Shown: positions 40,001-45,576 of the stretch, in pieces
Numbering within the stretch: position 1 is the stretch's first letter
Layout of the letters: each line of letters opens with the position of its first letter
Source: Periplaneta americana
Taxonomy: Eukaryota > Arthropoda > Insecta > Blattodea > Blattidae
Reading direction: 5' to 3'
NCBI RefSeq assembly: GCF_040183065.1
Contig: NC_091127.1
Location: forward strand, 108,689,834-108,753,833
Length of the DNA stretch: 64,000 nt
The notes under the pieces: generated by a model
What the model saw: only the letters and a program-made list of their open reading frames with translations
What the model was told of the DNA's origin: nothing
Databases searched by the model: none
Position numbers and translations under genes: made by a program

Positions 40001-41585
40001 GGACTACGAGAGTGACTCCTCTTCCTCAGTCCAATAGGGCTGCGAGACCAACTCCTTTTTCGTGAGCTGCCTGCATGTCTAGAGTCAGGGCTTCGTGATC
40101 CTTGCCTCACACTAGTGCGGGTGTTCAATGCTTCTGTACCAGGACTCTTAGAATCCCTAGGAGGAGAGTCAGCATCAATTTTCGTGGTGTCTTGCAATTC
40201 AGAATGCTTGTTATCGCCACTGCGTCTGCTCCTCTCTGAACTCTGTGTTTTTCCATCATTTGAGCTCCACATTCTGGATTGTTTATGATCACGAGACCGA
40301 GAACTATTTCCTTTCTCTCTCTTTAGTGATCTGTGCTGATCTGAACTCCTAGAACCATCTCTTGATCTCTGTCTTTTGTAACCACAACTCCTATCTCCAG
40401 GACTTCGTGATCTTCTCCTTTTTATGGGACTTCGAGATCTTCTCCTCCATCCTCGATTGTGGTCATCAAAGTCACGGTTTCTCTTCTGATCTTGGGTGCT
40501 GCGTGAAATAATTCTGTCATCATTTCTTCTCATATCTATGTCTTTGTACTTGGAGAAACTATTTTCGTCACTGACATCCAACTGTCCTTGGGTTCGTCTA
40601 TTATATGCATCCACAGGCTCACTTCCAGTTCCGACAACATCCATCTTTCTCTCCTGGTGAGCAAGTGGCAGACTTTGAGGAAGACCTTGCAGCCAAGTGT
40701 CACTGCCTGGTATCACAATGGGGGCCTGGAAAGTGGTGCAATGCTCACTGGTAACTGAAGGAGGCTCTACAAAGGAGGCTGATGCTCCAGCTGATGGAGG
40801 TGGGAAAGGAGGAATATAGACTTGAGTGGGTGTTTCCGGACGTGGACTTGAATGTGGAGGTGGTACATTATAAAGCTGGTTATAATGGGCTGATGTTTCA
40901 CAGTATAATGGTATTGATTGTTGTGAAGGACCTCTAGGTTCTGGAGATTGAAAACGTGGTGGTCCTTTAGGTTCTTGTGTTTGAAACGATGGCAATCCTC
41001 TGGGTTCCTGAAATGGTAGTGGCCCTCTAAGTTCCTGTGGCTGAAAACGTGGTGGTGGACCTCTTGGTTCCGGGGGTCGATATGATGTTAGTCCTCGATG
41101 GTCTTGAGTCTGAAATGGTGGTGGACCTCTCGGTTCTTGAGTTTGGAATGGATGTGAACTTCTTGGTTCTTGGGGTCTTATTGGTGGTGGTCCTACAGGT
41201 TCTTGTTGTTGAAATGGTGGTGGACATCTCGGATCCTGTGGTTGAAATGGTGGTGGTACTCTAGGTTCTTGGGGTCTAAACTGTGGTGGCCCTCTTGGGT
41301 CTTGAGGTCGAAGTGAGGGTGGGGGGAAAGACATCGATGTTGGGCACATAAGTGAAGGAGGTGTGACTGGTGGTCCACAATTTGGTACAATACTTTGAGG
41401 GCACTGGAATCGTGGAGGATAATTTGCAGGTACAGGCAGTCTGTTTATGTGTGGCTCTGGAGGATGAAATGGCATTCTCGTATGTGGTGGTGGTGGCGGT
41501 GGTGGAAATTGTGGATCTGGATAGCCCTGTCCTCCAGAAGCAGGCGGTCTTCCTGTGTGTGACATTGTGACACTAACTTCATAAG
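4333..41585 (-). CDS. Drosha: DROSHA (ribonuclease 3), 5' part of gene, nine coding exons
   Basis: Drosha is the nuclear RNase III that, with DGCR8/Pasha, cuts primary microRNA hairpins. Exons, minus strand, in order: 41565-39524, 30892-30749, 30418-30264, 22472-22333, 18006-17839, 15760-15571, 14626-14510, 6283-6140 and 4483 to about 4333. Every junction has AG/GT borders and matching phase, giving 3,251 coding nt (1,083 residues plus 2 nt). Order: proline-rich region (residues 1-215), RS-rich region (about 370-660), a W-x-R...YY linker motif (exon 2), an ARPSYEPP motif (exon 3), an acidic serine tract, then the central domain with [40 protein letters not shown] and [15 protein letters not shown]. 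These match animal Drosha in order and spacing. The RNase IIIa, RNase IIIb and dsRBD exons are off the left edge. The N-terminus is roughly 300 residues longer than in human Drosha. Promoter not located. Confidence 0.95.
4484..5876. other. Drosha intron 8, mostly unassigned
   Basis: No gene seen. At 5486-5560 there is a weak tRNA-SINE-like stretch (GGCCTAGTGACTAA and a B-box-like GGTTATTTGATT), too degenerate to call firmly. A CTT-rich run lies at 5352-5375. Confidence 0.4.
5877..6031 (-). mobile_element. 5'-truncated RTE-like LINE fragment (intron 8)
   Basis: Last about 45 codons of the RTE-like ORF plus 3' tail, minus strand. The left border has the TTACTTACC motif (AAGT repeat on the coding strand). 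It lies about 110 bp past the donor of Drosha exon 8. Confidence 0.85.
6140..6283 (-). CDS. Drosha: Drosha exon 8: central domain
   Basis: Encodes [40 protein letters not shown] and NFADEVK, matching the GGKEVLSMH...LEWQKYAEECKG region of the family. Acceptor TTTTCAG, donor AAAG|GTTTGT. The split Gly codon into exon 9 (G+GG) resolves. Confidence 0.95.
6738..7335 (+). mobile_element. LINE 3' end with AATG microsatellite tail (intron 7)
   Basis: Plus-strand RT C-terminus: [28 protein letters not shown], then in another frame [20 protein letters not shown] and [11 protein letters not shown]. It ends in six tandem AATG units (7308-7335), a typical LINE 3' tail. 5'-truncated and frameshifted. Upstream, 6361-6430 is a GAT/GGT-rich simple repeat. 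Confidence 0.88.
7336..8029. other. Intron 7 segment, nothing recognised
   Basis: AT-rich sequence without coding signal or clear repeat structure. Confidence 0.5.
8030..8225 (-). mobile_element. tRNA-derived SINE (intron 7)
   Basis: Minus strand: an A-box-like TGGTCTAGTGGTCAGAGC, with the TGGTCTAG part duplicated in tandem, and a B box GGTTCGATTCCC. A body follows with AGGAATTTTTCCTT. Not a functional tRNA: the anticodon arm is lost. Confidence 0.8.
8226..9229. other. Intron 7 segment, nothing firm
   Basis: No gene. A GC-richer patch at 9156-9230 (CCCGGGGCCAGAATAAATCT) resembles the end of a DNA transposon, but no partner end was found. Confidence 0.35.
9230..9790. mobile_element. LINE RT fragment with inverted 5' part (twin-priming-like)
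   Basis: Minus strand 9470-9230 reads [20 protein letters not shown] then PISLTS. Plus strand 9649-9780 reads [20 protein letters not shown] then [20 protein letters not shown]. In a Jockey/I-type RT the second block comes just before the first, so the 5' part is inverted relative to the 3' part, as twin priming produces. Confidence 0.7.
10362..10508. repeat. Long intronic hairpin, 67-bp arms, 13-nt loop (Drosha intron 7)
   Basis: Left arm 10362-10428 and right arm 10442-10508 are reverse complements at 63 of 67 positions, with no gaps. A 15-bp direct repeat (GCATATATAGATATA) occurs at 10304-10318 and 10507-10521, bracketing the insert. Most likely a small palindromic transposon. Confidence 0.9.
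10509..12781. other. Intron 7 segment, no supported gene
   Basis: Mostly AT-rich. An open frame on the plus strand at 11743-11943 ends at GAG|GTGAGT, which could be a splice donor, but the peptide is not recognisable and lies antisense to Drosha. Confidence 0.4.
12782..13380. mobile_element. Non-autonomous TIR element, about 600 bp (intron 7)
   Basis: Both ends read inward as GTCTTACTAATAAA. A second copy of TTACTAATAA lies inside each end (12843 plus strand, about 13287 minus strand). No coding capacity. Confidence 0.7.
13400..13560 (+). mobile_element. Short LINE RT C-terminal fragment (intron 7)
   Basis: Reads [19 protein letters not shown], which matches the GHV-x-RM block at the end of RTE-type ORFs. 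Heavily truncated. The rest of 13560-14509 has nothing I recognise. Confidence 0.6.
14510..14626 (-). CDS. Drosha: Drosha exon 7: central domain
   Basis: Encodes [20 protein letters not shown] then [15 protein letters not shown]. Cys971 and His975 match human Cys676 and His680, recalled as completing the zinc site begun in exon 5. Acceptor TTCTTTCAG, donor G|GTAACC. Confidence 0.96.
14985..15245. repeat. Probable dispersed repeat in intron 6
   Basis: Non-AT-rich block (CTCATAAGTGACATCAATAA ... GATAGGGTGGCCTGTTC) that looks like an interspersed repeat body. No partner copy seen in this window; intron 6 is otherwise empty. Confidence 0.3.
15571..15760 (-). CDS. Drosha: Drosha exon 6: central domain
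   Basis: Encodes [40 protein letters not shown] and [20 protein letters not shown]. This is a near colinear match, without gaps, to the Drosha central domain. Acceptor TGTTACAG, donor C|GTAAGT; the final C plus AT of exon 7 gives His. Confidence 0.96.
15972..16675. repeat. Interspersed repeat, AGCTGTACCCGTGCGC type (intron 5)
   Basis: Starts ACTAGCTGTACCCGTGCGCT and ends with the phrase ATCCAGGCAGACAGACATAC followed by ATTATTAGTATAGAT. I recognise both ends from widespread arthropod repeats but cannot name the class. Confidence 0.6.
16677..17060. repeat. Dispersed repeat, copy 1 (intron 5)
   Basis: Opens with TTACATTAGCATTGTAGCTT and shares this start and the following 100 or so bases with 36345-36780 in intron 1, same orientation. 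Probably the non-coding end of a retroelement. Confidence 0.55.
17649..17766 (-). mobile_element. Short RTE-like LINE fragment (intron 5)
   Basis: Only the 3' terminal about 100 bp, with the TTACTTACTTAC border. Same family and orientation as 21025-21945. It lies 73 bp past the exon 5 donor. Confidence 0.85.
17839..18006 (-). CDS. Drosha: Drosha exon 5: zinc-binding part of central domain
   Basis: Starts [20 protein letters not shown] and ends [12 protein letters not shown]. In my numbering it holds Cys834, Cys836, His847 and Cys859, at the same spacing as human Cys536, Cys538, His549 and Cys561, which I recall as zinc ligands. Acceptor CCAACAG, donor TTG|GTAAGT. Length is 168 nt, phase 0 at both ends. 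Confidence 0.97.
18007..18930. other. Intron 4 segment, nothing recognised
   Basis: AT-rich. No coding signal or repeat identified. Confidence 0.45.
18931..19290 (+). mobile_element. LINE RT C-terminal fragment with GAT-rich tail (intron 4)
   Basis: Reads [20 protein letters not shown] then [20 protein letters not shown] and [18 protein letters not shown], a LINE ORF2 end common in insects. It is followed by the simple repeat ATGATGATGATTATGATGAA. 5'-truncated; distinct from the RTE-like family. Confidence 0.85.
19492..20571. mobile_element. Non-autonomous hAT-like element (intron 4)
   Basis: Terminal inverted repeats TAGGGCCTGATTTA and CAGGGCCTGATTTA, flanked by 8-bp duplications ATGGTCAG (19484-19491) and ATGGTCAC (20572-20579). 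No transposase. A poly-A run lies at about 19833. Confidence 0.8.
21025..21945 (-). mobile_element. RTE-like LINE, 5'-truncated, RT C-terminal half (intron 4)
   Basis: An open frame of 269 residues runs 21853-21044: [77 protein letters not shown], then [21 protein letters not shown] four-base loss at the Y-A-D-D catalytic motif shifts frame; upstream sequence to 21945 still reads [19 protein letters not shown]. The 3' end has the AAGT-repeat tail. No endonuclease domain. Transcribed in the same direction as Drosha. The best preserved frame of this family here, with 56130-56975. Confidence 0.93.
21946..22332. other. Intron 4 segment next to exon 4, nothing recognised
   Basis: AT-rich, no coding signal. 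Confidence 0.45.
22333..22472 (-). CDS. Drosha: Drosha exon 4: acidic serine tract and start of central domain
   Basis: Begins with a serine/acidic run ([17 protein letters not shown]), as in other Drosha proteins, then [20 protein letters not shown], the conserved HP-x-RLH-x-E-x-WYND motif. Acceptor TTGTACAG, donor GAG|GTATGC, phase 0 at the 3' end. A second AG inside the exon (after TTTGC) would give a different frame and is rejected. Confidence 0.95.
22806..22990 (+). mobile_element. tRNA-derived SINE, family with CCTGGTTG body (intron 3)
   Basis: tRNA-like head with B-box-like GGTTTCAAATCCTGG, then TACCTGGTTGGGGTTTTTTC and CCGGGGTTTTCCCTCAACC, then GGACTCATTTCGCC. The same body occurs at 32265-32490 (plus) and 33806-34021 (minus). 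Confidence 0.85.
23111..25486. mobile_element. TIR DNA transposon with iterated end motifs, holding a LINE (intron 3)
   Basis: Ends are inverted repeats of about 42 bp starting ATAATTGAGGCACTCAGAAG. A motif AAGTAATATAAGTGAC recurs near both ends: 23134, 23213 and 23302 forward; 25222 and 25445 in reverse; and a forward copy near 25259. The interior left part (23320-23720) has broken frames such as [18 protein letters not shown] without a recognised domain. A LINE fragment fills 23770-24930. Confidence 0.75.
23770..24930 (+). mobile_element. LINE ORF2 C-terminal part with RNase H (inside the TIR element)
   Basis: Plus strand, several stops. [20 protein letters not shown] and [15 protein letters not shown] are RNase H motifs; [31 protein letters not shown] and [18 protein letters not shown] (a Cys/His terminal motif) follow. 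This is the typical end of RNase H-bearing LINEs (I/LOA/Jockey-like). No RT core. Confidence 0.88.
25657..26232. mobile_element. Non-autonomous TIR element (intron 3)
   Basis: Ends read CCCGGTTCAGACAGTGCGTG and, from the right, CCCTGTTCAGACGGTGCTTG. Interior is GC-richer than the flanks and full of GCTAGC-containing words. Target duplication not clear; superfamily undetermined. Confidence 0.65.
26389..26634 (+). pseudogene. Transposon HTH-type fragment (DUF4817-like)
   Basis: 81-residue frame: [20 protein letters not shown], then [20 protein letters not shown] and NLGPRKK. This resembles the HTH block (RKHRVLTEEKLDEIG...PRK) found upstream of Tc/mariner-type transposases in insects. No transposase follows. 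Unnamed. Confidence 0.55.
26640..28218. other. Intron 3 segment, mostly unassigned
   Basis: No gene. At 27900-28000 the phrase TCTCCTAAACTACTAGATGG occurs, which I associate with non-coding ends of retroelements. Confidence 0.4.
28219..28724 (+). mobile_element. Small hAT element with transposase C-terminus (intron 3)
   Basis: TIRs CAGAGACGAGAATTTC and TAGAGACGAGAATTTC, flanked by GTCATAAT (28211-28218) and ATCATAAT (28725-28732), an 8-bp duplication with one mismatch. Near 28460-28560 the plus strand reads [20 protein letters not shown], the hAT dimerisation-domain motif ([10 protein letters not shown]). An internally deleted copy. Confidence 0.88.
28733..29242. other. Intron 3 segment, nothing recognised
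   Basis: AT-rich, no coding signal. Confidence 0.45.
29243..29513 (+). mobile_element. 5'-truncated RTE-like LINE, opposite orientation (intron 3)
   Basis: 78-residue open frame: [40 protein letters not shown], ending MNLQVP, then the tail TTTGTAAAGTAAGTAAGTT. The only copy of this family here on the plus strand. Confidence 0.92.
29991..30115 (-). mobile_element. tRNA-derived SINE (intron 3, near exon 3)
   Basis: Minus strand: GTAGCTCAGTGGTTAGAGCA (A box) and GGGTTCGATCCCCGG (B box), tail TTTTTCTCCTC. Same family as 38940-39390. It lies about 150 bp from exon 3. Confidence 0.85.
30264..30418 (-). CDS. Drosha: Drosha exon 3
   Basis: Encodes a helical stretch, [16 protein letters not shown], then [20 protein letters not shown] and a basic end, [11 protein letters not shown]. 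It aligns with the region of Drosha that has a conserved ARP-(W/Y)-EPP motif. Acceptor TTTTTACAG, donor T|GTGAGT. The last T joins CT of exon 4 to give serine. Confidence 0.93.
30749..30892 (-). CDS. Drosha: Drosha exon 2
   Basis: Encodes [11 protein letters not shown]...[17 protein letters not shown]. The tryptophan-arginine and paired tyrosines match the linker just before the central domain of Drosha. The acceptor is TTATTACAG and the donor AA|GTAAGT. The split Arg codon from exon 1 (AG+G) and the split Asn codon into exon 3 (AA+C) both resolve. A GAT/GAC microsatellite sits 46-139 nt upstream of the acceptor. Confidence 0.92.
30938..31031. repeat. GAT/GAC microsatellite just upstream of the exon 2 acceptor
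   Basis: Plus strand: TCG-rich then 14 TCA units. On the Drosha strand this is a purine-rich (GAT)n(GAC)n tract 46-139 nt before the exon 2 acceptor. A 32-bp tandem duplication (GGCTTAAAGAAGATAAATAC...) lies at about 31,178-31,240. Confidence 0.9.
31244..32264. other. Intron 1 segment, nothing recognised
   Basis: Open frames of 100 and 120 residues overlap on opposite strands at 31,971-32,349 but have no recognisable motif, and one runs into the SINE at 32,265. Confidence 0.4.
32265..32490 (+). mobile_element. tRNA-derived SINE, CCTGGTTG family (intron 1)
   Basis: tRNA-like head GGCATAGCTCAGTTGGCTGA (A box), then TACCTGGTTGGATTTTTTCC and a tail ACACTAAATAACC. Same family as 22806 and 33806. 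Confidence 0.85.
33545..33700 (+). pseudogene. Transposon zinc-finger fragment
   Basis: [20 protein letters not shown] matches the N-terminal zinc-finger motif (FGxxxFST...LFCKxC) of a hAT-related insect transposon protein family. Later Cys/His positions are lost. The flanking 32,490-33,545 has nothing recognised. Confidence 0.55.
33806..34021 (-). mobile_element. tRNA-derived SINE with intact target site duplication (intron 1)
   Basis: Flanked by the 14-bp direct repeat ACATTGGCATAAAT at 33792-33805 and 34022-34035. The T-run at 33806-33815 is the poly-A tail. Minus strand: B box GGTTCGATTCCC, then TACCTGGTTGAGG and GGACCCTGAACTCATTTCAC. The tRNA part is 5'-truncated. Confidence 0.92.
34414..34599 (-). 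pseudogene. Transposon-like coiled-coil fragment
   Basis: 61 residues, [20 protein letters not shown] then a Lys/Glu-rich coiled coil. It resembles the region between zinc finger and C-terminus in hAT-related insect transposon proteins, probably related to 33545-33700 but on the other strand. Confidence 0.4.
34967..35299 (-). pseudogene. Unidentified 110-residue reading frame
   Basis: Reads [20 protein letters not shown] ... [15 protein letters not shown] ... [20 protein letters not shown]. Composition looks coding, but I do not recognise it. It lies within Drosha intron 1 in the same orientation, in a transposon-rich stretch, so a transposon remnant is the likeliest source. Confidence 0.3.
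35300..36340. other. Intron 1 segment, nothing recognised
   Basis: AT-rich, no coding signal. Confidence 0.4.
36345..36780. repeat. Dispersed repeat, copy 2 (intron 1)
   Basis: Begins CTTACATTAGCATTGAAGCT; counterpart of 16677-17060. A 129-residue minus-strand open frame across it (36,786-36,397) looks like a chance frame in non-coding retroelement sequence. Confidence 0.55.
36787..37465. other. Intron 1 segment, nothing recognised
   Basis: AT-rich, no coding signal. Confidence 0.4.
37474..39433 (+). mobile_element. Internally deleted hAT element beside the Drosha exon 1 donor
   Basis: Flanked by a perfect 8-bp duplication ATATCTAT (37466-37473 and 39434-39441). Ends read TAGTGTTGT and TAGTGCTGT, then AT-rich ATCGAT-containing arms. 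The plus strand keeps a zinc-finger-like scrap ([12 protein letters not shown] near 38,120) joined to a hAT C-terminus ([20 protein letters not shown] then CLKSWM, ending 38,343). The catalytic core is missing. The right end is 90 bp from the donor of Drosha exon 1. An inverted SINE pair sits inside. Confidence 0.88.
38937..39390. repeat. Inverted pair of tRNA-derived SINEs (palindrome) inside the hAT
   Basis: Left SINE on minus (head about 38,960-39,035), right SINE on plus (about 39,287-39,357). Arms of about 150 and 180 bp are reverse complements, separated by about 125 bp. Each has an A box (TAGCTCAGCGGTCAGAGCA type), a B box GGTTCGATCCCCGG and the tail TTTTTCTCCTCAAATATT. One arm has an extra 15 bases or so near 39,232. 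Confidence 0.88.
39524..41565 (-). CDS. Drosha: Drosha exon 1 (coding): proline-rich and RS-rich N-terminus
   Basis: Opens with [10 protein letters not shown], then a run of seven prolines, an 11-residue repeat (residues 86-215), a less repetitive stretch, and RS-rich sequence with a 12-residue repeat (about 500-643). It closes with the charged [10 protein letters not shown] before a donor (GAG|GTCAGT). In Drosha this half is dispensable for cleavage but controls nuclear location and stability; the basic RS clusters (KRRRSRSP near residue 383) would act as nuclear localisation signals. A polypyrimidine-AG acceptor lies just upstream, at 41,586-41,588, so the exon probably starts at 41,585 with a 20-nt untranslated part. 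That leader contains an out-of-frame ATG 17 nt before the chosen start. The start is chosen because the frame is closed above it and the basic, proline-rich opening fits the family. Confidence 0.93.
39637..40068 (-). repeat. Coding minisatellite: 36-bp (12-residue) RS repeat in Drosha exon 1
   Basis: About twelve units of the form [12 protein letters not shown] (residues 500-643). The first three positions and the RRRSRS core are best conserved. Units vary by point changes and keep frame. Confidence 0.88.
40921..41310 (-). repeat. Coding minisatellite: 33-bp (11-residue) proline repeat in Drosha exon 1
   Basis: About eleven units of the form [11 protein letters not shown] (residues 86-215), with substitutions and a few one- or two-codon length changes, all in frame. 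Human Drosha is proline-rich here but, as I remember it, lacks this repeat. Confidence 0.85.
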
Positions 41586-42280
41586 CTGTAGAATATGAAT
41601 TTGTTAACAGTCAACCTGAAACAAAACATAACTGTACTTTAAGAAAAGAACTTTTCTTCATTTCTTTATTAGTTCCCGACAAGGAAACAATTCTTAAGAA
41701 GTATGAATCTGTGAGTATCAAACTTGAAAGTCAGCACTTTCACGGCGAAAATTACCAACGAAATCAAATTTTATTTACAATTATTATGGTCACTTAATGC
41801 ATAGAGTAAAAAAAATTGTGTAACTTTCCACGAGTTTCATTAACCACGCACACTAAATAGTACTATAGAAGTTAGTTAGTGGGATTTAAAAAGGGCCCAT
41901 CAGCTACTACGGCTATTTTCACCCTTATTTAAAATTCTTCACAAAACAAAAACACAAACAAATACAATAACCAGAATGCTAAGAAGAACTAAAAAACGTT
42001 GTCACGGTAAAAATGAGGTACACAAATGCAGTATACACAAGATGATTTGTAAACAATCATAAAAGTAAGCAGTTCTCAGGCCCTAGGTAGTATTCGAAAA
42101 GAACCAATAAAATAGAAAACTAAGGCCATCAGGAATAAATTCTAAAGCAGATTTCAAAACATTAAAATTTCATAAAATATTTGGATGTAAAAGATCCGAA
42201 CTGTCAAGTATGTTAAAAACATAACACAACAAATGTAACCTCTGGATGTAAAGGGTCTGGAGGGTAAATAAAACGGGTCA
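41586..42280. promoter_or_regulatory. Region just upstream of the Drosha start exon
   Basis: A CTACAG acceptor at 41,586-41,591 (minus strand) implies at least one upstream non-coding exon. No obvious promoter motif was found; sequence is AT-rich. The true promoter may lie here or beyond the LINE at 42,280-46,885. Confidence 0.35.
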
Positions 42281-42288
42281 ATAAAAAA

Positions 42289-43116
42289 CTAAATCACCCT
42301 GTCAAGACCTGTATTCGATAAAAATCTCAGAACTACATTTGTACAATTAAAATCATTTCCAAGAGCGTCACATAGATTTGGCCGAATTGCATATTGTCGC
42401 TGGTCACAGTCATATTTCCTGCAATGCAATAAAATATGTTCGACCTTAATTGGTAGATGGCATCTCTCACACTCTGGCTGAAGCTTGCCATGTAGGAGAT
42501 GGCCATGTGTCAGACGACAGTAGCCAATTCTCAATTGAACGAGTAAAACTTCGTGACGAGATGCTCTTGTGGATGAATCCCAAACTCGAACAATATTCTT
42601 TATACTATGTAATTTGTTTCCCTCTTGTGCAGACCATTCTCCTTCCCATTGCCACCATATTTTATATTTCAAGTAATTTCTAATGTCCTGCCACCTCTCG
42701 CGCCAATACACCAGAAAGCCATTCATTGTACCAGCCCCGGCTGCAGCATCCGCGGACTCATTACCTGGAATTCCTGCATGACCAGGAATCCACACTACTC
42801 CAATCTCATAATCAGAGCTAAGGACAGTGTGGAAGAGCTCCTGGGTTTTTAACACAAGTGGATCATCAGAATTAAAAGACTACAAGGACTAAATGGTGCT
42901 TAAAGAGTCGGAGCAGATAAGGAATCTGCCCCAGGGTTGTCTAATTAAATACAATAAAACTCTGTAAAAAGCATAAAGTTCAGCAGTAAAAACACTAGTA
43001 TATTGGCTCAGTTTATATTTAAATATCTCTCCATTTGTAACGAAGGAACAACCAACATAATAATTTATCCGGAATCCGTCGGTAAAAACTAATGAATAAT
43101 TTGGAAATTGTGACAA
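42289..43116 (-). pseudogene. LINE ORF2 RNase H domain and C-terminus
   Basis: Two frames. The first, YSLVFTDGFRINYYVGCSFV then SVFTAELYAFYRVLLYLIRQ and FLICSDSLSTI, gives the first three RNase H acidic motifs. The second, VVWIPGHAGIPGNESADAAA, gives the fourth, and ends in the Cys/His motif CERCHLPIKVEHILLHCRKY. A frameshift near 42,870 separates them. Confidence 0.92.
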
Positions 43117-43477
43117 AATTTCACTAAAAACGAAGTCTATAAATAAAAGCTGATGTAAAACTCTTAAAACCCCGACTCAGACTTACATCAAACATGGGAC
43201 GTCGCATAATCCATGGTGGAGTGGTCGTATATTCCAGTGTGCAAACTGCAGATGGATATCTAGCTCTGAGAGCAGTTCACGAAACCGGACACCTGCTGGA
43301 CGAAGTCTCCATGGATTTTCACTGTATCAGCAGTAAAGAGACAAATGGTGAAATGAATTGTAAGAATTGTACTCAGGCTGTGAGCAGAGCTTAACAGCGT
43401 ATGAGCACAAGACAGAGATGGTTCTCCCACTTCACAATACAGGCTATCTGATTCGTTCAGAAGGCACCTGTAGTGAG

Positions 43478-43800
43478 TCATATCCTATGATGATGGACAG
43501 TATCTAAAAGACGTAACTTCGATTTATTTGCTGAGCCATAAATAAAACAGCCATAATCCATCTTTGATTGGATAAGAGCACGATAAAGGCGTAAAAGCAC
43601 TATGCAGTCCGCACCCCAGTGAACCCCTAACAAAAGGTGTAAAATATTTAAGGGCTTTTCACAACGCCTTCTCAAATCACATATATGCGCCTCCTATGTT
43701 AATTTATAATCAAAGATAAGGCCCAAAAATCTCGTCGCAGTGTCTGTATATTGCAACTCCATCCATTAAGACGCAGTTCAGGATAAGGATAAAGTCCTTC
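43478..43800 (-). pseudogene. LINE RT thumb remnant
   Basis: LRRRCEKPLNILHLLLGVHW then LLRLYRALIQSKMDYGCFIY, the end of the RT domain (thumb, CFIYGSA type motif). Upstream palm motifs are missing. Confidence 0.85.
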
Positions 43801-44067
43801 AGTGAAGTGACGTAGTTTCCCCAGAACGTCTTCTTGGCATCGCACACAGTGCGACGAGCTTTGGCTTGAACACGTTTAATTGGACAAAATTTTCTTGGGT
43901 TGAATGGCGCTCAAATTGGCATAAGGCACGTTTGCAGTCTCAGATTGCATCTCTGCAGGCATCTGTCCTCCAAGGGACAGAGAAGCATTTTGGCCTGCAG
44001 GACGACAGGGAGATAGATCATTTCGCTGACTTTATAACCACATTTGAGAAGTGTTCTACTACAGAGT

Positions 44068-44795
44068 CTACACTTTCATGTCCGTTATCATCGAATGAAA
44101 TGGACTCCGAAAATCCGACCCAGTCCGCCTTTCTAATAACCCAATTTGGAAAGCGAGATTCCGCAGGACGTAAAGCGAACATATGCATTCGTATGGGGTA
44201 GTGGTAATTACCATGTAGGTTGTGAAATGCATGGACAAAACAAATGGAGATATGGCGATATCTATCATGGAATAAGTACAGTAAGCGAAGGATAGGTGTG
44301 TTGCTTCCCCTGAATTTGTAGTAATGAGATTTAGACAGGTAGGCCTACATACATCTGCTATTTTATTTCCTCTGTCATCATCGGAATTTGAGCCCCAAAA
44401 GTAGTGGGATGCATTGAAATCCCCCACTAACATATGGAGCAGGTACCTGCGACAGAATATATTCAACTTCATTCACAGTGAAAAGAGTATCTGGGAGTAT
44501 ATACACACAGACTATTGAAAACTGAATGGTAGGTAAAGTTACTCTAGCAGCTATGCAATAATGAGGGGTGTTAATATTGATGACATAGGAAAAGATACTC
44601 TGGCAGAGTAGGATGGCACAATCTCCATTGGCCTGAATACCGGCAAGATGATCGTACCGGTGAACACTGTATCCCGAGATATTCAGGTCGGAGATGTGTC
44701 TCCTGAAAACATAAAATAGCAGGGTTCTCATGATAGATCAAGTGTTGTAGTTCTGTATATCTGCTGCATACACCGTTCACAGTATCAGTCATCAC
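44068..44795 (-). pseudogene. LINE ORF2 AP-endonuclease domain
   Basis: Fragments in three frames: ILCFQETHLRPEY (catalytic Glu), ISVHRYDH, HYCIAARVTLPTIQFSIVCV, then LLVGDFNASHYFWGSNSDDD (DFN motif), and CTYSMIDIAISP. The order is that of an exonuclease-endonuclease-phosphatase fold. The EN-RT linker follows in broken frame to about 43,810. Confidence 0.9.
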
Positions 44796-45505
44796 AAGGA
44801 GTTATATCATGATGGTGGCTTCACAGGGGTCTTATCTTTTCGATGAGTTGGTGCCTTTGTCTGTGACTGCTTAGCCCTCGACTGTGGGGACTTACTTGCA
44901 GATCGTCGAAAACCTGATCGTGAATCTCGACCCGCCACCCAAACAAGGAGTGCGACGTCATAGTGATCTACCAGACCTTGAATCTTTCTCTGTCGCCACA
45001 GTAGTGATCTTTTTTTGGAACGTAAGGCCTGATATCAAGCCCACACATGTCGTCTGACTCAGCTGAGTGGCAGCATCCACATACGTCTGAGTAGTGATCT
45101 CAATTCCCTTCCCAGGTATATTTGTTTGTGTGGAAGCATCAATTCCCTCTGTTGCTTTTTGCAATACTGATGCATAGGACTTTCCGTAACCTTTTTCTGT
45201 TGAATAAAAATACGCTTACATGCTTCGAAAACCGTAATATTTTCTCGGACTCAGAGCTCTTGAATATCTTTCTCTACCATCTACTTCGGGAAATTTTTAT
45301 AATTAGTGGCATGGTCCCCAGAACAATTCACACAGCGCTCAGCGCCGGCACATGGGGAATCCCCATGGTCAGCTCCGACACACTTTGCACATATGATGTT
45401 AGTGCAACGTTTTTGCGTATGTATGACTTGAGGCTTTCCCGGTGTTTGACGTAGAATAACTCTTCTCGGGTTCTCAGCCAGGTGAGTTGGAGATTTGCTT
45501 CCAAG

Positions 45506-45576
45506 CTTTTGATGGCTAGCTAGCTCTGCCATCTTCTTCATTCCCTGAAGAAGATGGCAGAGCTAGCCATCAAAAG
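45506..45576. repeat. Hairpin in LINE ORF1 (35/31-bp arms, 5-nt loop)
   Basis: Left arm 45506-45540, right arm 45546-45576. They pair perfectly except for a four-base TAGC duplication in the left arm. It sits at the border of the zinc-knuckle frame. Confidence 0.92.

Noticed and set aside
39450-40037. 195-residue plus-strand open frame with [10 protein letters not shown] repeats
   Set aside because: It is the antisense shadow of the 36-bp RS repeat in Drosha exon 1; the repetition comes from the sense coding sequence.
41027-41390. Open frames on both strands rich in Thr or Val (e.g. 41,027-41,227)
   Set aside because: Shifted-frame readings of the 33-bp proline repeat of Drosha exon 1.
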